From Lunatimonas sp. (GTDB lineage Bacteria > Bacteroidota > Bacteroidia > Cytophagales > Cyclobacteriaceae): 62,145 nt of DNA. Each line of letters starts with the position of its first letter. Positions within the stretch are counted from its first letter, which is position 1. The stretch covers positions 1-62,145 of the forward strand of contig NZ_JAFIEU010000036.1 in NCBI RefSeq assembly GCF_020832325.1, read 5' to 3'. The notes under the pieces are model-generated. The model was not told where the DNA came from. It searched no databases and saw nothing but the letters and a program-made list of their open reading frames with translations. Position numbers and translations under genes: made by a program. Below, piece after piece: positions 7,349 to 15,648 of this stretch.

Positions 7349-8695
7349 ATGGCAATGAACATTGTGATTGCAGGAGCGGGAGATATGGGGTATCATTTGG
7401 CTGAGCAACTCAGCTTTGAACACAACGATATCACCCTGATCGATCTCGATGCCGATGTATTGGAAAGTACCTCCTCCCAGTTGGATGTTCTTACCCTGTT
7501 GGGAGATTCCGCCTCTATCGATGTACTCAAACGGGCCAATGTACACCAAGCTCATTTGGTCTTGGCTGTTACTACCTCAGAAAAAACCAACCTGGTCACT
7601 GCGGTTATGGCCAAACAGTTGGGGGCCAAGAAAGTGATCGCCAGGGTCCGTAGCCACGATTATCTTTTTCCGGAAAACCAAAACTATTTTTTGAACCTAG
7701 GCATTGACTCCATCATCTCGCCTTCCATGCTTTGCAGCAACGAGATTACGCGGATGATGAAAAATTCCACCTTTTCGGATGTCATGGAGTTTGAGGGAGG
7801 TAAGCTGAACGTCGTGGGCATCACCCTAGATAGGTACTCGCCCTTGGTGAATAAGCGACTATCCGATGCCAGTACGGATCCTATTTTCGAAGACATTCGC
7901 ATCATCGCGCTGGTCCGGGACCAAATTACCATTATTCCAAAGGGAGACACCTACATCCGAAACGGAGACCATGTGTATTTCATTTCGAATAAGACGGCCG
8001 TGGACTCTGTCAAGGAATTGATTCGTCACAAGGAGGTACCCATTAATCAGGTGATGATCATAGGTGGAGATGACCTAGCCTATTCCACGGCCAAAAAGCT
8101 GGAGGAGAGCTATCGAGTCACATTGATTCATAACCAAAAGGAGCGATGCAAGTGGCTTTCCCAACGCTTGGACCATTCCCTCGTGATTCATGGAGACTAT
8201 AAGAACATCAGTCTGCTGATTGACGAAGGCTTGGAAACCATGGACGGATTTCTGGCCCTTACAGAGAGTTCGGAAACCAACATCATCACCAGTCTCAGTG
8301 CCAAAAATCACGGTGTATATAAAACCATTGCGCACGTGGATACCCGGGAATACATCCATATTTCCCACAGCATCGGGGTGGATTCGCTAATCAACAAAAA
8401 GCTGGTTGCGGCAAATTACGTAAGCAGGTACCTCCGCAAAGGCAACGTGGAGGCTGTAGCAGGCATACACGGGGTGGATGCGGAATTTGTCCAATACGTG
8501 GTTACAAAGAATAATCGACTCACCAAAAAGTCACTGAAAAAACTGCATTTTCCGGAAACCGCCATTGTTGCAGGCGTGATACGTGGAGATGAAGTGTATA
8601 TTCCGGATGGTAACTTTCACCTTCAGTTAAACGACAAAGCCATCGTGCTAGCACTGCCTTCGGCAAAGCCTGTATTAGAAAGACTATTCAATTAA
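7349..8695 (+). CDS. trkA: Trk potassium uptake regulatory subunit TrkA
   Basis: 448 aa, normal length. It is a cytoplasmic NAD-binding gating subunit made of two RCK repeats. The first Rossmann unit begins at once (IVIAGAGDMGYHLAEQL, about 5-21) with the acidic strand end ITLIDLD; the second begins near residue 234 (VMIIGGDDLAYSTAKKL). TrkA-C type regions follow each (VVGITLDRYSPLVNKRL; ETAIVAGVIRGDEVYIPDG). ATG 7349 gives MAMNIV; ATG 7355 is a near-equal alternative. trkH starts 3 nt after the stop, so the two form an operon. Confidence 0.95.
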   Translation: MAMNIVIAGAGDMGYHLAEQLSFEHNDITLIDLDADVLESTSSQLDVLTLLGDSASIDVLKRANVHQAHLVLAVTTSEKTNLVTAVMAKQLGAKKVIARVRSHDYLFPENQNYFLNLGIDSIISPSMLCSNEITRMMKNSTFSDVMEFEGGKLNVVGITLDRYSPLVNKRLSDASTDPIFEDIRIIALVRDQITIIPKGDTYIRNGDHVYFISNKTAVDSVKELIRHKEVPINQVMIIGGDDLAYSTAKKLEESYRVTLIHNQKERCKWLSQRLDHSLVIHGDYKNISLLIDEGLETMDGFLALTESSETNIITSLSAKNHGVYKTIAHVDTREYIHISHSIGVDSLINKKLVAANYVSRYLRKGNVEAVAGIHGVDAEFVQYVVTKNNRLTKKSLKKLHFPETAIVAGVIRGDEVYIPDGNFHLQLNDKAIVLALPSAKPVLERLFN

Positions 8696-8698
8696 AAG

Positions 8699-10150
8699 AT
8701 GATTCATTTTAAGGCGATTTTTAAGGTAATGGGGGGACTACTCATGCTGTTGGCTATCAGTATGATGCCCTGTATCGCATTCTCCTATTACTACCGCAGC
8801 GGGGATGATTTTCCGCTGATCATGGCAGCCTTGATTTCGGGAACGGTTGGTGCGACGTTGTTTTTTTCTTTTGCTTCACAAGACCAAAACATCCGCAAGC
8901 GGGAAGGGTATCTTATAGTCGCTCTAAGCTGGGTGTTTATGACGATCTTTGGACTCCTACCATACCTTTTCAGTGGGTCGATTGTTCATTTTGCAGATGC
9001 AGTATTCGAAACAATTTCCGGATTTACCACCACTGGTGCTACTATTCTGGAAGATATCGAAGTTTTGCCTTCGGGTGTATTGCTATGGCGCAGCATGACC
9101 CAGTGGATCGGTGGTTTGGGAATTATCGTGTTGACTGTTGCCATTTTTCCACTCTTGGGGATTGGTGGGATCGAGCTGTTTGTTGCGGAGTCACCGGGCC
9201 CTACCTCAGATAAGCTGCACCCACGCATACAGGAGACGGCTAAACGGCTTTGGCTGGTATACGTAGGGTTGACCATTGTACTCACCTGGGTGTATTATTT
9301 CCAAGGGATGACATTTTTTGATTCGGTATGTCATTCTCTATCCACAATGGCTACAGGAGGGTTTTCGACGAAAAATGCTTCGATGGCCTATTACACAAGT
9401 CCCTATATTCAATATACCACCGTGTTTTTTATGTTTTTGTCAGGCACCAATTATACGCTGATTTATTTGGGGCTGAACGGTAAGTTTAACAGGGTTTGGG
9501 CCAGTGATGAATTCCGGGCCTACTTGATTTCGGTTTCTGTGGTGGTGTTTGTAGTAGCTATTGCTGTTTACTTGATTACTGGTGTACACTGGGAACAGGC
9601 CTTTCGGGATACATTGTTTCAAGTAGTTTCGTTGGTTACGACTACTGGCTATGTCACCGCCGACTACACTTCGTATAACTCAGGACTTACGATCATTTTC
9701 TTTATGCTATTGTTTACCGGTGCCTGTGCAGGGTCCACATCAGGAGGTATCAAATTCATCCGCCACCTGACGTTTGTCAAAAACTCTACGTTGGAGTTTA
9801 AGCGGATCGTTCACCCCCGTGCCGTAATACCTCTCAAAATAAACGGTGAGCGGGTAAATGGTCGGATTATTACCCATATTTTCACCTTCCTGCTGGTTTA
9901 TCTGATGATTTTTGTGGTGGGCAGTATCGTGATGTCCATAGCGGGATATGATCTACTGACATCTTTTGGTGCTGTAGCCTCAGCGTTGGGAAATGTGGGA
10001 CCTGCGATTGGCCTTGTCGGACCTATGGATAACTTTGCGTTTTTCTCGCCGTTTGCCAAACTGTTTCTAAGCTTTTTAATGTTGTTGGGTAGGCTGGAGT
10101 TATTTACCATTCTGGTACTGTTCACTCCATTCTTTTGGAGGGCCAATTAA
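8699..10150 (+). CDS. trkH: Trk potassium uptake channel subunit TrkH
   Basis: 483 aa inner-membrane protein with about 10 hydrophobic segments. The four K+ selectivity-loop regions typical of Trk/Ktr/HKT channels are visible in order: FTTTGATIL (about 106-114), MATGGFST (about 217-224), TTTGYVTADY (about 315-324) and GNVGPAIGL (about 430-438). It works with TrkA to import K+. ATG 8699 is 3 nt after the trkA stop. The product is full length and shows no lesion. Confidence 0.95.
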   Translation: MIHFKAIFKVMGGLLMLLAISMMPCIAFSYYYRSGDDFPLIMAALISGTVGATLFFSFASQDQNIRKREGYLIVALSWVFMTIFGLLPYLFSGSIVHFADAVFETISGFTTTGATILEDIEVLPSGVLLWRSMTQWIGGLGIIVLTVAIFPLLGIGGIELFVAESPGPTSDKLHPRIQETAKRLWLVYVGLTIVLTWVYYFQGMTFFDSVCHSLSTMATGGFSTKNASMAYYTSPYIQYTTVFFMFLSGTNYTLIYLGLNGKFNRVWASDEFRAYLISVSVVVFVVAIAVYLITGVHWEQAFRDTLFQVVSLVTTTGYVTADYTSYNSGLTIIFFMLLFTGACAGSTSGGIKFIRHLTFVKNSTLEFKRIVHPRAVIPLKINGERVNGRIITHIFTFLLVYLMIFVVGSIVMSIAGYDLLTSFGAVASALGNVGPAIGLVGPMDNFAFFSPFAKLFLSFLMLLGRLELFTILVLFTPFFWRAN

Positions 10151-10200
10151 CTACCTATTCTGGATAGAGGTCATTGTCGCTGACTTGATAAAACATTCAA

Positions 10201-10998
10201 ATGGAAAATCAATCGAACGAAGTACCGGTTTATGCTGTATTCACAGAAAGAAAACTTGGATACAAGGGTAACCCCGCGGCCATTGTGGAGGTGTCCGAAC
10301 CGCTTTCAGAAAATGATATGCAGGTCCTTGCCGCCAAATACCAGCAACCGGCCACCACCTTTTTGGTAAGAAATGCACAGCAAGCTACTGAATTTTGGGT
10401 GCGTTGGTTTGCGCCCGACGAAGAGATCGGTTTATGTGGTCACGGTGCAGCGGCTGCAGGGGCCTACTTGGGCCAGAAGTACAAAGACATAGAGACCTTT
10501 ACATTGCGTTTTGGATCCGGAGAAATGGAGGTTCATTTTCACTATCCGGATCAGGTTTCGCTGTTGCTCGATGCCATTCCAGTTATACAGGAAATCGAAG
10601 TACCCCAAGCTATCCGGGATGGGTTGGGCATTCCGGTGCTTGCGATGTACGAAACAGGTAACAAGCATTTGATACTCACCGAATCGGAACAACAAGTTCA
10701 AGGCATGCAGCCCAATTTTGACCGGCTGCGCGACAGCGAAATTTTCGGCTATGCCGTTACCGCGCCCGGATCCAAGGTGGATTTTGTGAGTCGCACATTC
10801 GTACCTCATGTACAGCAATTGGAGGATTTTGCCACGGGGTCATCCCATGCCATGTTGTCACCTTTTTGGTCACAACGGCTGGAAAAGAAGGATATGATCG
10901 CTCATCAACTAAGTAGCAGGGGTGGGGTCTTCAACATTCAACTCCTGGGGTCGAAAGTCAGGTTATCCGGCTATTTTACGCGGGAAAATGATCTTTGA
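10201..10998 (+). CDS. PhzF family isomerase-like protein lacking the usual catalytic Glu
   Basis: 265 aa. The PhzF fold is recognisable by GNPAAIVEV near the start (about 23-31), GLCGHGAAAAGAYLG in the middle (about 79-93) and DFATGSSHAMLSPFW (about 215-229), the second phosphate-site-like loop. In active PhzF/diaminopimelate-epimerase-like enzymes a Glu sits in an N-L-S-E-T motif soon after the first strand pair; here the aligned stretch reads QQPATTFLV, with Ala in that place. The protein may therefore have a changed reaction or none. It stands alone 50 nt after trkH; no phenazine genes are near. Substrate unknown. Confidence 0.85.
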   Translation: MENQSNEVPVYAVFTERKLGYKGNPAAIVEVSEPLSENDMQVLAAKYQQPATTFLVRNAQQATEFWVRWFAPDEEIGLCGHGAAAAGAYLGQKYKDIETFTLRFGSGEMEVHFHYPDQVSLLLDAIPVIQEIEVPQAIRDGLGIPVLAMYETGNKHLILTESEQQVQGMQPNFDRLRDSEIFGYAVTAPGSKVDFVSRTFVPHVQQLEDFATGSSHAMLSPFWSQRLEKKDMIAHQLSSRGGVFNIQLLGSKVRLSGYFTRENDL

Positions 10999-11265
10999 TA
11001 GGGTCATGTAGGTATTGATTCCAAGAGGATTAACGTCGTTGTAGTTGTTTTTTGAATCATTTTAATAATTTTAATTAATTTTTTTATCTGGGTTATTTTT
11101 TCGAATTTTTCGCAATAATTGTTTATCAATGGTATGGTTGTTGCTTAAACATTTGGAAATATGTCTGAAAATGACGATTTCTCGAAATTTTTACGCAGTA
11201 TATTTCTACTGTAAATAGGGGCAAGTAAGTTTTATTTGCCTCGTTCATATAAAAAAAATACTAAA

Positions 11266-12090
11266 ATGAACATGCCTAAAATTCTCATCAAATACGGTGG
11301 GAATGCGATGATCCATGAACAGCTCAAAGAGGAAATTGCGAAACAGCTCAAGGAGCTTAAGGATAGAAATTACCAAGTAATCCTCGTTCACGGCGGGGGA
11401 CCTTTTATCAACAAGGCTTTGGAAGAAGCAGGAATCAGCTCGGTGTTTTACGATGGGCACCGACATACCAGTGGTGAGGCGCTTCGCTGCATTGAAAAGA
11501 CACTCAAAGGAGAAGTAAACGGTTCCTTGGTCTCTGCGCTCAACCGGAACGGTCTGTCTGCGGTCGGAATCTCTGGCAAGGATGGTAAGTTTGCCGTGGC
11601 AAAGAAACGCGTACACCGAAAGACAGCGCCCGATGGAACCATACAGGAACAGGATCTGGGTTTTGTGGGAGACCTGATGGAGGTGGATACAAAGCTGATC
11701 GATGGCTTGCTGGATGCGGGATTTGTACCTGTGATCGCCTGCCTGGCATCTGATGAGGAAGGAAATGATTACAATGTAAATGGAGATGTTTTTGCCGGTA
11801 AAATAGCAGCTGCTTTAAATGTAGATGCCTATGTGGTGCTAACGGACGTGGACGGTCTCTATCGGTCCTTTCCAGATCCCAATTCATTGATCCCCGAGAT
11901 TTCCGCACCTGAATTACAAGGGCTTTTTGGCTCAGCCATTACAGGTGGGATGATTCCGAAAATCACATCCTGCTTGGAGGCATTGGAGAATGGGGTGAAG
12001 AAAGTGGTCATCCTCAACGGAACCAAGCCTGAATTGCTCACGGATGTGCTCGTTGATCACCGTAAAAATGGAACCATTATAACCCCCTAG
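11266..12090 (+). CDS. argB: Acetylglutamate kinase ArgB
   Basis: 274 aa from ATG 11266 (ATG 11272 also possible; a TTG further upstream is unlikely). Second step of ornithine synthesis: ATP-dependent phosphorylation of N-acetylglutamate. Amino-acid kinase motifs: IKYGGNAM near the start, LVHGGGPFI (phosphate loop), AVGISGKDGK, NGDVFAGKIAAAL and the nucleotide-site segment VVLTDVDGLY, then ITGGMIPKI. First gene of a tight argB-argD-argC-argJ operon (2 nt to argD). The roughly 270 bp upstream are AT-rich and probably carry the promoter, but no clear -7 box stands out. Some Bacteroidota use succinylated intermediates; argJ downstream argues for the acetyl route here. Confidence 0.93.
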   Translation: MNMPKILIKYGGNAMIHEQLKEEIAKQLKELKDRNYQVILVHGGGPFINKALEEAGISSVFYDGHRHTSGEALRCIEKTLKGEVNGSLVSALNRNGLSAVGISGKDGKFAVAKKRVHRKTAPDGTIQEQDLGFVGDLMEVDTKLIDGLLDAGFVPVIACLASDEEGNDYNVNGDVFAGKIAAALNVDAYVVLTDVDGLYRSFPDPNSLIPEISAPELQGLFGSAITGGMIPKITSCLEALENGVKKVVILNGTKPELLTDVLVDHRKNGTIITP

Positions 12091-12092
12091 AT

Positions 12093-13280
12093 ATGGAAAT
12101 CTCTAACCTATATTTACACGAAGAAGACAAATTACATTATTTGCCGACCTTCAAGCGTTTTCCGCTTGCCTTCATCAAGGGCAAAGGCTCCAGGCTTTGG
12201 GATGCAGATGGAAAGGAATACATTGACCTGCTTGCCGGGATTGCGGTAAACAATGTGGGACATTGCCACCCGAAGGTGGTGAAAGCCATACAGGAGCAGG
12301 CTGCCGAGCTGATGCATGTTTCTAACTTTTTCGTCAGTCCCCCTCAGGTCGCCCTGAGCAAACTGTTGGTGGATATCAGCTACATGGATCATGTGTTTCT
12401 GACAAACAGCGGCGCCGAATCGGTGGAAGGCGCCATCAAGGTGGCCAGAAAGTGGGCACATGCGAACGGAAAGGGAGGTACTATCATCTCTATGGAAAAT
12501 TCCTTTCACGGCAGAACGCTTGCGACCATTGCTACCGGACAGGAGAAATACCAAAGGGGATTTGCACCCATACCAACCGGTTTTGCACAAGTGCCCTTCA
12601 ACGACATCGCTGCCATCAAGGCTGTGTCGTCCGAGGAAGTGGCTGCGATCATCGTGGAACCTATCCAAGGTGAGGGAGGTATCAGACCGGCAAATCCTCA
12701 ATACCTTCAGCAGTTGCGAAACTACTGCGATGAACACCGAATCCTACTTATTTTTGACGAGATACAGTGCGGGGTGGGTAGAACAGGCCAGTACTTTGCC
12801 AAAGACCATTATGGCGTACAGCCGGATATCATGACCTTGGCCAAGGGATTGGGTGGGGGCATGGCAATTGGAGCTTTTTTGTGCGTGAAGAAAGTTGGCG
12901 ATGCCATCGACTTTGGCGATCACGGTACCACATTTGGCGGCAATCCACTGGCTTCAGCAGCGGCATTGGCTACCCTGCAGGTTATTCAGGAAGAAAAGTT
13001 GCTGGATGAGGCAACCGAAAAAGGTGCTTGGTTGATGGATAAGCTTAGGGGGCTTCAGAAAGAGTTTGGCACGATCCGGGAGGTCCGGGGCGTCGGTCTG
13101 ATGATCGGCGTGCAGTTAGACAAACCGGCGGCGCCATTGGTCAAGGCGCTCATGGATAGGGGTATCATAGCGAATGCAACAGCAGACAATGTACTCCGGC
13201 TGGTGCCGCCGCTGAATATTCCCAAAAGCGATCTGAAAACTGCGCTGGAAGTACTTAGGGAACTGTTAACAAACGATTAA
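12093..13280 (+). CDS. argD: Acetylornithine aminotransferase ArgD
   Basis: 395 aa, typical for class III PLP aminotransferases of this type. It converts N-acetylglutamate semialdehyde to N-acetylornithine with glutamate as donor. Seen: LTNSGAESVEGAIKVARKW (cofactor phosphate region), SFHGRTLATIATG, LLIFDEIQCGVGRTG (cofactor Asp) and the Schiff-base lysine in MTLAKGLGGGMAIGAF (about residue 250), then DHGTTFGGNPLASAAAL. It lies 2 nt after argB and directly abuts argC (stop at 13280, ATG at 13281). The acetyl-versus-succinyl substrate choice cannot be read from sequence alone. Confidence 0.92.
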   Translation: MEISNLYLHEEDKLHYLPTFKRFPLAFIKGKGSRLWDADGKEYIDLLAGIAVNNVGHCHPKVVKAIQEQAAELMHVSNFFVSPPQVALSKLLVDISYMDHVFLTNSGAESVEGAIKVARKWAHANGKGGTIISMENSFHGRTLATIATGQEKYQRGFAPIPTGFAQVPFNDIAAIKAVSSEEVAAIIVEPIQGEGGIRPANPQYLQQLRNYCDEHRILLIFDEIQCGVGRTGQYFAKDHYGVQPDIMTLAKGLGGGMAIGAFLCVKKVGDAIDFGDHGTTFGGNPLASAAALATLQVIQEEKLLDEATEKGAWLMDKLRGLQKEFGTIREVRGVGLMIGVQLDKPAAPLVKALMDRGIIANATADNVLRLVPPLNIPKSDLKTALEVLRELLTND

Positions 13281-14327
13281 ATGTCATTACCGAATAAAAA
13301 ATACAAGGCTTCGATCATTGGAGCTTCCGGGTATACCGGGTCCGAAATCGCACGGATTTTAGTAAACCATCCATTTGTTTCTATCGAGCATATCACTTCC
13401 GAAACACACGCCGGCAAGGCGTTTTCGGATTTACATCCGCAGTTTGTTGGGATTTTGGACCTTCCACTCGAGCGGGCAGCGGAAATTGACGTGGAGGAGC
13501 AGGATGTGCTCTTCTTGGCATTGCCCCATGGCGTTTCGATGGAATTTGTCCGGCAATGGTACGGAAAAACAAAGTTGGTTGATTTGTCGGGAGATTTTCG
13601 ATTGTCCAATGCTACCGTATATGAGGACTGGTATAAGAAGCGACATGTCTATGCGGAAGGCTTTGGCAAAGCGGTATATGGAATGCCCGAACTGCATGGC
13701 GAAGCGATTGCGCAGGCGGACTTGGTGGCAAATCCCGGGTGTTATCCCACGGCATCCATTCTTGGATTAGCTCCGGCACTAGCTGGAGAGCTTGTGCATG
13801 CCGATTCAGTGATCATCGATGCCAAATCTGGTACAACCGGTGCAGGTGTAAAAGCGAGTGATACCACCCATTTTTCGAATGTGAACGAAAATTTTCGTGC
13901 CTATGGAATTGGAAACCATCGGCATACCATTGAAATTGAGGAGCAATTGGGCCTGATCCAAGGCAACCGATGTCAGGTTCAATTCACGCCACATCTGCTG
14001 CCGGTGGACCGGGGGATCTTGGCTACTGCATATGCTTCCTTGGCGAAAGATGTCTCAGAGGAACAGGTAGTAGCTGCCTATAAAACATTTTACCGAGAGC
14101 AGCCTTTTATCCGTTTTCGGAAGCAAGCACCTAGCCTGAAGGATGTCCGCGGTAGTAATTACTGTGATATCTTCATTCATATCGATCCCCGTACGAAGCG
14201 TCTTATCGTCGTTTCAGCGATCGACAATCTGGTGAAGGGCGCAGCCGGCCAGGCCGTACACAACATGAATCTAATGTTGGGATTGGAACAAGCCGTCGGT
14301 TTGGACCAAGTTCCCATGAAACCATAA
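13281..14327 (+). CDS. argC: N-acetyl-gamma-glutamyl-phosphate reductase ArgC
   Basis: 348 aa, full length. NADPH-dependent reduction of the acyl phosphate made by ArgB to the semialdehyde used by ArgD. Rossmann start IIGASGYTGSEIARIL (about 12-27); catalytic Cys in NPGCYPTAS (Cys about 153); GTTGAGVKAS and the C-terminal NLVKGAAGQAVHNMNLM that closes the NADP site. It directly abuts argD and is 15 nt before argJ. Confidence 0.95.
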   Translation: MSLPNKKYKASIIGASGYTGSEIARILVNHPFVSIEHITSETHAGKAFSDLHPQFVGILDLPLERAAEIDVEEQDVLFLALPHGVSMEFVRQWYGKTKLVDLSGDFRLSNATVYEDWYKKRHVYAEGFGKAVYGMPELHGEAIAQADLVANPGCYPTASILGLAPALAGELVHADSVIIDAKSGTTGAGVKASDTTHFSNVNENFRAYGIGNHRHTIEIEEQLGLIQGNRCQVQFTPHLLPVDRGILATAYASLAKDVSEEQVVAAYKTFYREQPFIRFRKQAPSLKDVRGSNYCDIFIHIDPRTKRLIVVSAIDNLVKGAAGQAVHNMNLMLGLEQAVGLDQVPMKP

Positions 14328-14342
14328 TCTTACTGCTTTACG

Positions 14343-15554
14343 ATGATAAAAAATATTACCAATGTAAAGGGCATTAAATGTTGGGGAGCACACTCCGGCG
14401 TTAAGTCCATGAGAAGAGATCTCGCCCTCATTTATTCGGAGGTTCCAGCTGCTGCCGCGGCCACGCTTACGCAGAACAAGGTGCAGGCCGAGCCCATCAA
14501 GGTAACGCGAAAGCATCTTAAGAATAACCGGGCACAGGTGATCGTGTGCAATGCCGGAAATGCAAATGCCTGTACCGGAGAGCAGGGTCGGCTGGGTGCT
14601 GAAGCCATGGCGGATACGGTAGCAGAAATGCTTTCTATTTCCAAAGAAGACGTGATTGTGGCCTCTACTGGGTTGATCGGAGAGAAGTTTCCGACTGAGG
14701 AAGTGGTGGAAGGGATTCGCACCAATATCCCCAAGCTAAGCAACGAGCCGAAAGCGGGTTCCTTCCTTGCGAATGCCATCCTGACCACGGATACCTTTGC
14801 AAAAGAGGGATTTGTGGAGTTTGAATGGGAGGGAAAGACAATCTCCATCGGAGGGGTGGCCAAGGGGTCCGGTATGATCCATCCCAACATGGCTACCATG
14901 CTGGCCTTCGTGGCGACGGATATTGCAATTGACGAAAAGCTTCTGCAAAAGACATTAAATTACTGTGTGGAGCGGTCCTTTAACATGATCACCGTGGACG
15001 GCGACACGTCTACCAACGACATGGTGGCGGTTTTGGCTAACGGTATGGCGGGTAATCGACAGATCACGAGTACGGATGATCCGTTGTATTTGATGTTTAG
15101 AGATAAATTGACGGAATTGTTGATTCACTTGGCAAAGTTGATCGTATCGGATGGAGAAGGAGCTTCTAAATTTATCGAATACCACGTATCCAATGCAAAA
15201 TCAGAGGTAAACGCACGCCTGATGGTGCGGGCGATTTCTGATTCCGTCCTGGTGAAAACCGCCATGTTTGGACGTGATCCAAACTGGGGCCGTATCATTG
15301 CCGCCTGCGGAAACGCAGGAATCGCCTTTAATTATCGGAAAGCCAACCTGTATCTGGGAGATAGCAACAACATGGTGCAGGTACTCAAAAAAGGAACTCC
15401 GACTGATTTTGACAAAAACTACATGAAAAAGCTGCTCAGGGAATCCCATATCCGGGTCCACCTGGAACTCAATACGGGAAAATACGAGGCAGTGGGCTGG
15501 GGAAGTGATCTGACCACAGATTATGTCATGTTTAACTCGGTGTACACCACTTAG
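14343..15554 (+). CDS. argJ: Ornithine acetyltransferase / N-acetylglutamate synthase ArgJ
   Basis: 403 aa. ArgJ moves the acetyl group from N-acetylornithine back to glutamate, giving the cyclic pathway; bifunctional forms can also start it with acetyl-CoA. The self-cleavage motif is clear: GSGMIHPNMATMLAF, with the nucleophile Thr at about 185. Also DGDTSTNDM and FGRDPNWGRI. Last gene of the operon; argB, argD, argC and argJ together make ornithine from glutamate without ArgA or ArgE. No ornithine transcarbamylase gene lies in the window. Confidence 0.94.
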   Translation: MIKNITNVKGIKCWGAHSGVKSMRRDLALIYSEVPAAAAATLTQNKVQAEPIKVTRKHLKNNRAQVIVCNAGNANACTGEQGRLGAEAMADTVAEMLSISKEDVIVASTGLIGEKFPTEEVVEGIRTNIPKLSNEPKAGSFLANAILTTDTFAKEGFVEFEWEGKTISIGGVAKGSGMIHPNMATMLAFVATDIAIDEKLLQKTLNYCVERSFNMITVDGDTSTNDMVAVLANGMAGNRQITSTDDPLYLMFRDKLTELLIHLAKLIVSDGEGASKFIEYHVSNAKSEVNARLMVRAISDSVLVKTAMFGRDPNWGRIIAACGNAGIAFNYRKANLYLGDSNNMVQVLKKGTPTDFDKNYMKKLLRESHIRVHLELNTGKYEAVGWGSDLTTDYVMFNSVYTT

Positions 15555-15648
15555 GGGTATAACCGCAAGTAAGTTTCGCCGGAAAGTAAGGATACTGCCT
15601 CTTGAGGCATATCGTTGCTTTCCTTTTTTATTTTATGGAAATTTGGCC

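Noticed and set aside
11245-11908. Minus-strand frames opposite argB
   Set aside because: Shadows of a clear conserved gene.
15523-15648. N-terminal extension of the M14 peptidase into argJ
   Set aside because: The signal peptide begins at ATG 15649; the extension overlaps argJ in another frame and is not peptidase-like.
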